Below are positions 7,094 through 14,714 of a stretch of 22,103 nt of DNA, in pieces. The notes under the pieces were generated by a model that saw only the letters and a list, made by a program, of their open reading frames with translations, searched no databases and was not told the origin of the DNA. Each line of letters opens with the position of its first letter. Position 1 is the first letter of the stretch. The translations under genes and the position numbers were made by a program. The DNA is from Deltaproteobacteria bacterium (GTDB lineage Bacteria > Desulfobacterota > Desulfobacteria > Desulfobacterales > JAUVGT01), in contig JAUVGT010000022.1 of NCBI GenBank assembly GCA_030593645.1, positions 1 through 22,103 of the forward strand, read 5' to 3'.

Positions 7094-8632
7094 ATGAGCG
7101 AACGAGTCATTATTTTTGATACAACCTTAAGGGATGGCGAACAGTCTCCGGGTGCAAGTATGAATACCGGTGAAAAACTGAGACTGGCCATTCAGCTTGA
7201 AAAACTTGGTGTTGATATCATTGAAGCCGGTTTCCCGGCCGCATCCGAAGGTGACCTGGATGCGGTATCCCAAATCGCCGGCAAATTGAAAAAAACCGTT
7301 ATTGCGGCTCTCGCAAGAACTTCCAGGGAAGACATTGACCAGGCATGGTTAGCGGTAAAGCATGCGGTTAAACCCAGAATACACACCTTTATTGCCACAT
7401 CCGACATTCACCTGGAATACAAGCTCAAAATGTCCAGGGATGAAGTCGTTGAAGCGGCCATTGAAGCAGTAAAGTATGCCAAATCATTTACAAATGATAT
7501 CGAGTTTTCAGCAGAAGACGGATCGCGCAGTGACCGTGATTATCTGTGCAGGGTCTTTGAAGCGGCCATTGAAGCGGGTGCCACAACAGTTAATCTACCG
7601 GATACCGTGGGTTACGCTATACCAGAAGATTACAGTGAATTGGTCAAATATGTTATCGAGCATACACCAAATATTCACAAAGCTGTATTGAGCGTTCACT
7701 GTCACAACGACCTGGGACTGGCAACAGCCAATACGCTGGCGGCGATTAAGGCTGGGGCGAGACAAGCTGAAGTGACGATTAACGGTATCGGAGAACGGGC
7801 CGGGAATACATCCCTGGAAGAAGTGGTAATGGCATTAAACACAAGACCCAATTATATTCCGGTTTCTACCGGGATTAATACTCAATATATTTATCCATCA
7901 AGTCGTCTGGTCAGTATGATTACAGGAATCATTGTTCAGCCGAATAAAGCAATTGTGGGTGCTAATGCTTTCGCGCACGAAGCCGGTATCCACCAGGACG
8001 GCGTATTAAAAAATCCCATGACATATGAAATCATGAAGCCCGAAACAATCGGCCTGAGTACAAACAGGCTGGTCCTTGGCAAACACTCCGGAAGGCATGC
8101 CCTGCGAACACATTTAAAGGATTTGGGGTATGATCTTTCCGATGAGGAATTGAATCTGGTCTTTAAAAAGTTCAAAGAACTGGCAGACAAGAAAAAACAT
8201 GTGGTGGACGAAGATCTGGAAGTTATCGTTACCGAAGGTATTCTTCGGACAAAAGATATTTTCCGTCTCGAATATCTCCACGTAACGGCTGGGACAACAG
8301 TCCTTCCCATGGCTAGTGTTAAGCTATCCATTAATGACAGATCGGTACAGGGAGCAGGCTATGGTAACGGTCCCATTGACGCGGTTTTTAACAGTATCGC
8401 TAAACTCACAGGTACTGAGTCGGAGCTCCTTCGTTTTTCTGTAAGCGCCCTGACCGGCGGCACAGACGCCCAGGGTGAAGTTACCGTACGCTTGGGAGAA
8501 AACGGATTGATTGCTTTGGGTAAAGGCGCGGATCCGGATATCATTACTGCCGGCGGTAAAGCCTATATCAACGGGCTGAACAGGCTTGAGTATTTAAAAA
8601 CCCATCCTGTTAAGGAAGCCGCGGTTTTATAG
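7094..8632 (+). CDS. leuA: 2-isopropylmalate synthase
   Basis: LeuA condenses acetyl-CoA with 2-oxoisovalerate, committing carbon to leucine. The 512 residues match the family. The TIM-barrel domain carries DTTLRDGEQSPG (9-20), EFSAEDGSRSD, the metal-binding HCHND (His202 and His204), NGIGERAGN and FAHEAGIHQDG. A subdomain with LGKHSGRHAL follows, then a C-terminal LeuA regulatory domain (about 390-505), probably binding leucine for feedback inhibition. ATG 7094 has AAAGGAG at 7081-7087. It is the last gene of the operon, 31 bases after cimA. Its substrate comes from the ilv genes just upstream. Confidence 0.96.
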   Translation: MSERVIIFDTTLRDGEQSPGASMNTGEKLRLAIQLEKLGVDIIEAGFPAASEGDLDAVSQIAGKLKKTVIAALARTSREDIDQAWLAVKHAVKPRIHTFIATSDIHLEYKLKMSRDEVVEAAIEAVKYAKSFTNDIEFSAEDGSRSDRDYLCRVFEAAIEAGATTVNLPDTVGYAIPEDYSELVKYVIEHTPNIHKAVLSVHCHNDLGLATANTLAAIKAGARQAEVTINGIGERAGNTSLEEVVMALNTRPNYIPVSTGINTQYIYPSSRLVSMITGIIVQPNKAIVGANAFAHEAGIHQDGVLKNPMTYEIMKPETIGLSTNRLVLGKHSGRHALRTHLKDLGYDLSDEELNLVFKKFKELADKKKHVVDEDLEVIVTEGILRTKDIFRLEYLHVTAGTTVLPMASVKLSINDRSVQGAGYGNGPIDAVFNSIAKLTGTESELLRFSVSALTGGTDAQGEVTVRLGENGLIALGKGADPDIITAGGKAYINGLNRLEYLKTHPVKEAAVL

Positions 8633-8653
8633 AAATAATTAGTACAGGTATGT

Positions 8654-8708
8654 AAGGGCCGATTTTCCGTTAATTATTATCCTTCGCAATTAACGACTAT
8701 CGGCCTTT
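8654..8708. terminator. Probable terminator hairpin after leuA, between convergent genes
   Basis: An interrupted palindrome combines an outer stem GCCGAT (8658-8663) with ATCGGC (8699-8704) and an inner perfect stem CGTTAATT (8668-8675) with AATTAACG (8688-8695). Flanking AAG and CTT extend the outer stem past a bulge. The trailing T-tract is short on +. Its position between the ends of leuA (+) and the CDP-alcohol phosphatidyltransferase gene (-) suits a bidirectional terminator, but the missing U-run lowers confidence. Confidence 0.6.
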
Positions 8709-8745
8709 CCCCAGAGAGAAAATTTTGAATCCACTTCGACACAAA

Positions 8746-10002
8746 TCACACTTCCCCTGTCCCTTTCCTTCTGATCAGCTCATTGAAATGTTTAATTGTC
8801 GGTAAAAATCCATATATCAGACAACCACTGAAAATGATTGAAACCGGAATCATACGATTCATAAAAAAATCTCCGGCCATAAGTAGAACGATCATTATCG
8901 GCATACCGTAAATAATACGCCGGTTTGAAGCAAGCACCCGGCCGAGATGCCGGTAGTGTGTATCAAAAGAAACCATTTGAATACAGGCGACACCCACAGT
9001 CAACCCAACATAAAGCAGATGATTTTCAAAAAGGATGAGTGAACACAACGTCATCAACGCCCCGACAGTACTTGGCACGCCGCAGAAATAATTTGGATCG
9101 CTGTAATCTTTATTGAGAGTAAAAAATATAAGACGGCCGATTGTAAAACAGCTGTAAAACATTCCGATAATAAAACCCTGGACCCCGCTGATAATCAAAT
9201 ATAGTGCAACTCCGGGGGCGATACCATAGTTTATGCAATCGGCAATATCATCAGAGTAGACTCCCCATCGGGTACCGCCGAATTTCCTCGCCGCCGCACC
9301 GTCAAAACCGTCAAAGGCCGCGCCGAGCATTAAAAATAATAGACTGACATCGATACGATTTTTTGAAGCAAAGATCATACTGAAAATTCCGCAAAGAAGA
9401 TTCGCCCCGGAAAGCGCGTCAGCGATAAACCGTTTCTGCAAAATATTCAGGTTATAAAGTATGCCTACAATGGAAAAAGATATGTTAAGCCACAGAATAT
9501 AATATACGAAAATGGCATTAATAAATCCCGGCGACCACCCCTGGCTGATTATCATCATTGAAAAAAGAGCCGTATAATTAATGCCTGTCCACATCCTGGT
9601 TTCCGGTGTTCTCTTTCCGGCAATGTACATAATGATACGAAGCAAATCCAGAAAAAGCTTTATAAAAATAATCCATACAGGAAGGATATCAACGCAAAAC
9701 AGTGATATGATCAACAGGACAATGAAGTCAGTAACGCGATTAAAATAAAGACCAAAATATGTAAATTTTTCCTGGTATCTTGCGACTGCACCGTCAAGAT
9801 AATCAAAAAGGCCATACAAAAGAAGACCACCAATGATAATCCAGGGATAATTCGGCAGTATACCAACCTGTTTTGAGGCAAGTAACAGGATGGGTGCGGC
9901 CAGGGCTATTTTTGCAGTTGATACAATATTGGGATGAATGGGGAGAGAGGCTGCTGACTTTTTTTCGAAGGACTCTATCCAGTTTGGTTTCGTAATGATC
10001 AT
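8746..10002 (-). CDS. Membrane protein with two tandem CDP-alcohol phosphatidyltransferase domains
   Basis: This 418-residue polytopic membrane protein contains the CDP-alcohol phosphatidyltransferase signature (DxxDGxxARx8GxxxDxxxD) twice. Domain 1 has PNIVSTAK near 24-31, as in PgsA-like enzymes, then DYLDGAVAR (67-75) and G84...N88...D92; the third Asp is replaced by Asn. Domain 2 has a PssA-like SGANLLCG (198-205), DGFDGAAAR (231-239) and G247, D251, D255, with seven rather than eight residues before the Gly, followed by a PssA-like CGVPSTV. The family moves a phosphatidyl group from CDP-diacylglycerol to an alcohol such as serine, glycerol phosphate or inositol. The substrate here cannot be read. 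No clear Shine-Dalgarno sequence precedes ATG 10002. It lies 41 bases after the hybrid kinase gene, probably co-transcribed. Confidence 0.85.
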   Translation of the reverse strand: MIITKPNWIESFEKKSAASLPIHPNIVSTAKIALAAPILLLASKQVGILPNYPWIIIGGLLLYGLFDYLDGAVARYQEKFTYFGLYFNRVTDFIVLLIISLFCVDILPVWIIFIKLFLDLLRIIMYIAGKRTPETRMWTGINYTALFSMMIISQGWSPGFINAIFVYYILWLNISFSIVGILYNLNILQKRFIADALSGANLLCGIFSMIFASKNRIDVSLLFLMLGAAFDGFDGAAARKFGGTRWGVYSDDIADCINYGIAPGVALYLIISGVQGFIIGMFYSCFTIGRLIFFTLNKDYSDPNYFCGVPSTVGALMTLCSLILFENHLLYVGLTVGVACIQMVSFDTHYRHLGRVLASNRRIIYGMPIMIVLLMAGDFFMNRMIPVSIIFSGCLIYGFLPTIKHFNELIRRKGTGEV

Positions 10003-10043
10003 ATTGGCTTATTGTGAATATGGATTTATTTTTTATCATCATC

Positions 10044-12041
10044 TCACCGGGTACTATTACCCGATTTTGTCAATTCCCTTCGTATTATTTTGACGAAATC
10101 ATCCTTTCCTACCGGTTTCATGAGCAAATGATTAATTCCGATTTCAGAAGCCCGTTCCTCGGAGATACTTTCGCTGAATCCGGTACAAAGTATAATCGGG
10201 ATATCAGGTCTTGTTTTTTTTATTTCGATTGCCAGTTTATCTCCGGTAATATTCGGCATCGTCATATCCGTAATCACAAGGTCGAACTTATTCGGATCTG
10301 CTTTAAAAGCTTCCAGGGCTTCATAACTGCTGATCCTGCTTGTTACAGAATATCCAAGACGTTCAAGCATCTGGTGCTGCATTCTTATAATCTGTTCTTC
10401 ATCATCCACGCAAAGAATATTCTCATTACCGCCTGTAACCGGTTCTGAGTCTTCTTTTACCTTTTTGATCACTGCAGTTTTCAGTAACGGTAGATAGATT
10501 TGAAATTTTGAGCCTCTACCCGCTTCACTATCAACTGTGATATGCCCATCATGGTTTTTAATAATACCGTGAACCACAGACAATCCCAGGCCTGTTCCCT
10601 TGTCATGTTCCTTGGTTGTGAAATAGGGTTCAAATATTCTTTCTTTTATTTCCGCGGTCATACCATGCCCGGTATCTTCAACCGTTAACCTGAGATAATT
10701 ACCGGGGTTCAGATTATGGAATTTTGAAGTATAATCCGTATCAAGAAAAACCGGATCCAGAGAAATATCGAGTGTCCCTCCGTCATCATCCATGGCATGC
10801 AGGGAATTTGTGCAAAGATTCATCAAAACCTGATGAATCATGGTAGAATCAGCCAGCACGGTCATTGGTTTATCATCAATTTTTTGGTTTATCTTGATTG
10901 TCGTCGGTATCGATGCCCTTAAAAGTCTTAATACTTCTACGACCACCTGGCCGATCTGTACGGGCTTTAGATTCTGCTCAGTCTGGCAGCTAAATGTAAG
11001 TATCTGTTTTACAAGATCTTTTGCCCGGTTACTGGCAGTAAGAATTTCAGTCAGGTTCCTCTTAGTCAAACTTCCTTCATCCAAATCATCCATAACTATT
11101 TCAGTGTAGCCGATAATAGAAGTTAAGATATTATTAAAGTCATGGGCAATCCCACCCGCAAGTGTTCCGATCGATTCTATTTTCTGTGCCTGCTGGAGCC
11201 TGGCTTCGAGCTTTCTTTTCTCTTTTTCAGTCTTTTTCCTTTCAGTGATATCATTTATATGTTCAAGAATCATGGTCACATTTTCAGATTCATCAAATAC
11301 CGGATATATATTTATTTCATATGATTTACCGTTTTTCTTATCTGTATGCTCGAATCTGCCCGGTTTGCCTGTATCAAACACTTTTGAAGCCGGACAGGAC
11401 TCACACGGTTTACCACGATTCATGTATACTTCGTAGCAGTGTGGACGGTTTTCCCCTTCCTTTTCGTAAATGCTTTCCCGCTTTTTCCAATTGCTCAATA
11501 TGATATGGAAATCTTTATCATGAACCGTCATAACATCCGGAACGGCTTCAAAGGTTTTTCGCAATAAAGATTCCGATTCTCTAAGTTTTTTTTCTGCCAG
11601 TTTATGTTCCGTAATATCATGGGATATGACAACCGCATGAGTCACATCATTGGTTTTATTTCGGTAAGGATAATAATTAATGGCATAGCATTTAAGAATT
11701 CGTTCATTAAACTTGAACCAGTCCTCTGAATAAGATTCTTTACCCGTAAAACAGTCGCCCAGGAAATCATTGATTACATTATCAAGCTTTTTTCGGCCCC
11801 AGACTTCTTCCACGGTCCTACCGATAATTTCAGATCTTTTTTTACCCCCGGCGTCGAAATAGGCTTTATTTGCGGCTTCATATACATAATTTCTGTCGAT
11901 CAGAGTCATGAATTCATCAGCTGCATCTACAATAAATTTATATTTGTTCAGTTCTTCCACAACCTGTTTATGTTCTGCTAATTGTTTTTCCAGATTACTG
12001 ATTCTTCTTATTAATTCATCATGTGATTGCTTGATATGCAC
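10044..12041 (-). CDS. PAS-PAS hybrid histidine kinase with C-terminal receiver
   Basis: The 665-residue cytoplasmic sensor has an N-terminal coiled coil (about 5-32), PAS 1 (about 34-145), PAS 2 (about 158-268), HisKA with AGGIAHDFNN and phosphoacceptor His300, and HATPase_c. The latter shows NLCTNSLHAM (Asn412), DTGHGM (456-461), FEPYFTTK and GTGLGL. A receiver domain (541-655) follows with DD546-547, phosphoacceptor Asp592 in TDMTMP and Lys642. No membrane segment is visible. PAS 2 contains HCYE and PCESCP (Cys202, Cys213, Cys216), suggesting a redox- or metal-sensitive sensor. The start is GTG 12041 with AAGG about nine bases upstream. It is divergent from the second kinase gene and upstream of the phosphatidyltransferase gene. 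Its output partner is unknown. Confidence 0.93.
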   Translation of the reverse strand: MHIKQSHDELIRRISNLEKQLAEHKQVVEELNKYKFIVDAADEFMTLIDRNYVYEAANKAYFDAGGKKRSEIIGRTVEEVWGRKKLDNVINDFLGDCFTGKESYSEDWFKFNERILKCYAINYYPYRNKTNDVTHAVVISHDITEHKLAEKKLRESESLLRKTFEAVPDVMTVHDKDFHIILSNWKKRESIYEKEGENRPHCYEVYMNRGKPCESCPASKVFDTGKPGRFEHTDKKNGKSYEINIYPVFDESENVTMILEHINDITERKKTEKEKRKLEARLQQAQKIESIGTLAGGIAHDFNNILTSIIGYTEIVMDDLDEGSLTKRNLTEILTASNRAKDLVKQILTFSCQTEQNLKPVQIGQVVVEVLRLLRASIPTTIKINQKIDDKPMTVLADSTMIHQVLMNLCTNSLHAMDDDGGTLDISLDPVFLDTDYTSKFHNLNPGNYLRLTVEDTGHGMTAEIKERIFEPYFTTKEHDKGTGLGLSVVHGIIKNHDGHITVDSEAGRGSKFQIYLPLLKTAVIKKVKEDSEPVTGGNENILCVDDEEQIIRMQHQMLERLGYSVTSRISSYEALEAFKADPNKFDLVITDMTMPNITGDKLAIEIKKTRPDIPIILCTGFSESISEERASEIGINHLLMKPVGKDDFVKIIRRELTKSGNSTR

Positions 12042-12289
12042 AGTTATAAACCTTGATAGTTATGACATGAGCGGATATTAGTTTAGCATCTCTAATATTA
12101 ACAGCACCGATTCATTTATTCAAGCTTGATTCTTTTTTTACAGAAATATGTTATTTGCATTCCCGTATCAGTTGGGGTAAACTTGTCAGACGTGGTTTAA
12201 AAACCGCTTCCAATGATATATCTATCTTTATAACCGGTAATTTAGGCAGAAGATATCAACCGAAATCAATTTTCCATCACCTATTAATC

Positions 12290-14701
12290 ATGGCTCATAA
12301 ACATAATAAAACACAAGCCGACGTAACAGTATGTCCCGGTTCCGGTGCACCTGGTCCTAATACAGGTGTCGAGCATTATCTGAATGCTCTTTTCAGCATA
12401 TCCAATGCCGTGAATACGGCTTACAGCCTGGATGATTTATATCAATCGATTCACAAATCCCTGAACACGATCATTGACGCGACAAATTTTTTTATAGCAA
12501 TATATGATAAAAAGGAAGACCGAATTCTTTTTCCATATTATATGGATGAGACAGGTGAAAATTTCAGCGAAATAAAAAATGCCAGTAAATCCAGTTCTAT
12601 GTCCAGTGAAGTTATCAAAACAGGCAAACCCCTGTTTTTTAATAAATATAAACTGAAGGAACATGCAAACAAAAAGAACCAGGAGATATTGGGTAATCCT
12701 CCTGAAATATGGCTTGGTGTTCCTCTAAAGGTAAAAAACACCATAATCGGTGCCATGGCTGTTCAAAGCTACACTGATCCTGATCGATATAATGAGAGAG
12801 ATAAGGAAATCCTTATTTCTGTTTCTGACCAGGTTGCCCTGGCAATCGAACGGAAAAAAAACCAGGAAAAACTGAAAAAAAGTGAAAACCGTTACCGCAA
12901 CCTCTTAGAAAATATCGACAGTATGATTTTTTCGACGGACGTAAATGGTTGCTTCAGCTACGTCAGTCCCGCAGTAAAAAACATAACCGGATACGAACCG
13001 AAAAAGATCACCGGAGTTTTCCATCACCGGATCGACCGAAAGAATAGTAACTGTAATAATAGAGTCGATTTTATTCAGGATAAAAAAAATAGTGTATTAT
13101 TCTCCGAACAATTCATACATCCAGATGATCGTAATCACTTTGAAAATAAAATTAAGGAGGCACTGGATAGTAATTCTTCATATGAGATTGAATATCGGAT
13201 CGTTAAGAATAATGTCAAGGCAAAATGGATCTATGAGAAAGGACTGGTTATCGAAAATGATAACGGTCAAAAAATAATAGAAGGTATCGTGTATGATATT
13301 CACGATCGCAAGCACGCAGAAGAGATTAACCAGGTTCTGTTCAGTATTTCAAACGCAGTTAACACGACGTTTAACCTTGATGATCTTTTTGAGTCCATAC
13401 ATAAATCTTTGGGCAGAGTCATTGATGTAACCAATTTTTTTATTGCGCTGTATCACAAAGAAAAAGATTCACTTACCCTCCCCTACGTTGTCGATGAAGT
13501 AGGAGATATCCTGAAAGAATATAATAATATCACCAGCAGTTCTTCACCTTCTCATACCGCAATCGTGATAAAAACAGGGCAACCCGTTCTGCACAAAAAA
13601 CAAGACTTTTTGGATTACCTGAAAAAAAAGAACTTAAAACCGGCGATGACACTATCAGAAATCTGGCTGGGTGCTCCACTGAAGATTAAAAATGAAATTA
13701 TTGGAGTCATCGTTGTTCACAGTTTCAAACACCCTGATCTGTATGACCAAAGAGATCTGGATGTTCTTCTTTCAGTATCCGAGCAGGTTGCTCTTGCCAT
13801 TGAACGAAAGCAGGCCGATGTTCAACTCCAAATAACTCAAAAAGAGTTGATCGAAAAGGCACATCTAGCAGGTATGTCTGAAATTGCGACAGGAATTCTC
13901 CATAATGTTGGAAATATTTTAAATAATATAAAAGTTTCCACCGAACTCATAGATAATCTAAACAAAAACTCAAAGATAGAATCTTTTACAAAGGCCAATA
14001 ACCTGTTAAGAGAAAATTTCGATTCCCTTGATAAATTTGTATCCGATAACCCAAAGGGTAAAAAGTTAATGCAGTACTATTTGGAGCTTGAAGACTGTCT
14101 TGTTGATGAAAATAATCAAATACAGGAGCATATAAACCGTCTGATCAAAAGTATAGAACTGATTACTAGCGTCATTGTTGCCCAGCAGAGTTTCGCCAGT
14201 ACCAGCTCTCTAACAGAAGAATATTCATTTGAAGAAATTATCAAAGAAACGCTTACCATGAAGTCAGACCTGATTAACCAGAACAAAATCGATGTAATAA
14301 CCAGTTATGCTTCACTGGAAAAAATACCGGTTCAAAAAATCAAATTGATGCATATCCTGATTAATATCATCCATAACGCCAGAGATGCCATGTTCAGTAT
14401 TCCGAGGGATAAAAGAAAACTCTATATCTCATTAAAAAAATCGAATGGTTTCATCCAAATAAAAATAAAAGATACTGGTGAAGGAATATCCAAAAAGAAT
14501 ATTAATAAAATATTTACGCATGGTTTTACAACAAAAATGGATGGGCGCGGCTTTGGCTTGCATAACAGTGCGAATGCCATGATGGAGATGAATGGAAAAT
14601 TGAAAGTAGAAAGCGACGGTTCAGACAAAGGAACAACCTTCATATTAGAATTTCCTTCTAAAGTGAAACACGTAAAAAGACGCAGTAATCATAAGATGTG
14701 A
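12290..14701 (+). CDS. GAF-PAS-GAF sensor histidine kinase
   Basis: From ATG 12290 the protein has 803 residues: GAF 1 (about 29-188), PAS (about 199-345), GAF 2 (about 348-506), a HisKA-like helix pair with GILHNVGN and probable phosphoacceptor His538, and HATPase_c with NIIHNARDAM (Asn696), DTGEGI (Asp728) and GRGFGL (752-757). The two GAF domains are clear internal duplicates, sharing FSISNAVNT, SIHKSL, TNFFIA, VIKTG, EIWLG and QVALAIERK. The PAS domain holds an extra polar segment of about 30 residues before HPDD. No receiver, DNA-binding domain or membrane segment is visible. The frame is open to a TTG at 12155; the extra 45 residues look atypical and neither start has a good Shine-Dalgarno sequence, so the start is uncertain. 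The GNAT-cNMP gene follows by 13 bases. Confidence 0.9.
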   Translation: MAHKHNKTQADVTVCPGSGAPGPNTGVEHYLNALFSISNAVNTAYSLDDLYQSIHKSLNTIIDATNFFIAIYDKKEDRILFPYYMDETGENFSEIKNASKSSSMSSEVIKTGKPLFFNKYKLKEHANKKNQEILGNPPEIWLGVPLKVKNTIIGAMAVQSYTDPDRYNERDKEILISVSDQVALAIERKKNQEKLKKSENRYRNLLENIDSMIFSTDVNGCFSYVSPAVKNITGYEPKKITGVFHHRIDRKNSNCNNRVDFIQDKKNSVLFSEQFIHPDDRNHFENKIKEALDSNSSYEIEYRIVKNNVKAKWIYEKGLVIENDNGQKIIEGIVYDIHDRKHAEEINQVLFSISNAVNTTFNLDDLFESIHKSLGRVIDVTNFFIALYHKEKDSLTLPYVVDEVGDILKEYNNITSSSSPSHTAIVIKTGQPVLHKKQDFLDYLKKKNLKPAMTLSEIWLGAPLKIKNEIIGVIVVHSFKHPDLYDQRDLDVLLSVSEQVALAIERKQADVQLQITQKELIEKAHLAGMSEIATGILHNVGNILNNIKVSTELIDNLNKNSKIESFTKANNLLRENFDSLDKFVSDNPKGKKLMQYYLELEDCLVDENNQIQEHINRLIKSIELITSVIVAQQSFASTSSLTEEYSFEEIIKETLTMKSDLINQNKIDVITSYASLEKIPVQKIKLMHILINIIHNARDAMFSIPRDKRKLYISLKKSNGFIQIKIKDTGEGISKKNINKIFTHGFTTKMDGRGFGLHNSANAMMEMNGKLKVESDGSDKGTTFILEFPSKVKHVKRRSNHKM

Positions 14702-14714
14702 AAGGAATTTTAAG

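Noticed and set aside
10048..10063. CGGGTA/TACCCG hairpin near the end of the hybrid kinase gene as a terminator
   Set aside because: The 6-bp stem lies before the stop codon and is followed on the minus strand by mixed sequence, not a T-run; the downstream gene starts 41 bases after the stop.
10014..10448. 144-residue ORF on + opposite the hybrid kinase
   Set aside because: It is antisense to the receiver-domain coding sequence, whose motifs are unambiguous. No family resemblance was seen in the + product.
12126..12152. TTGATT...TATGTT promoter for the GAF-PAS-GAF kinase
   Set aside because: The spacing is only 15 bases and both boxes are imperfect. It would fit the ATG 12290 start but is too weak to report as a feature.
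12148..12180. Ten-codon ORF from ATG 12148 upstream of the GAF-PAS-GAF kinase, as a possible leader peptide
   Set aside because: It has no Shine-Dalgarno sequence, no biased amino acid content and no downstream terminator, so it is most likely chance.
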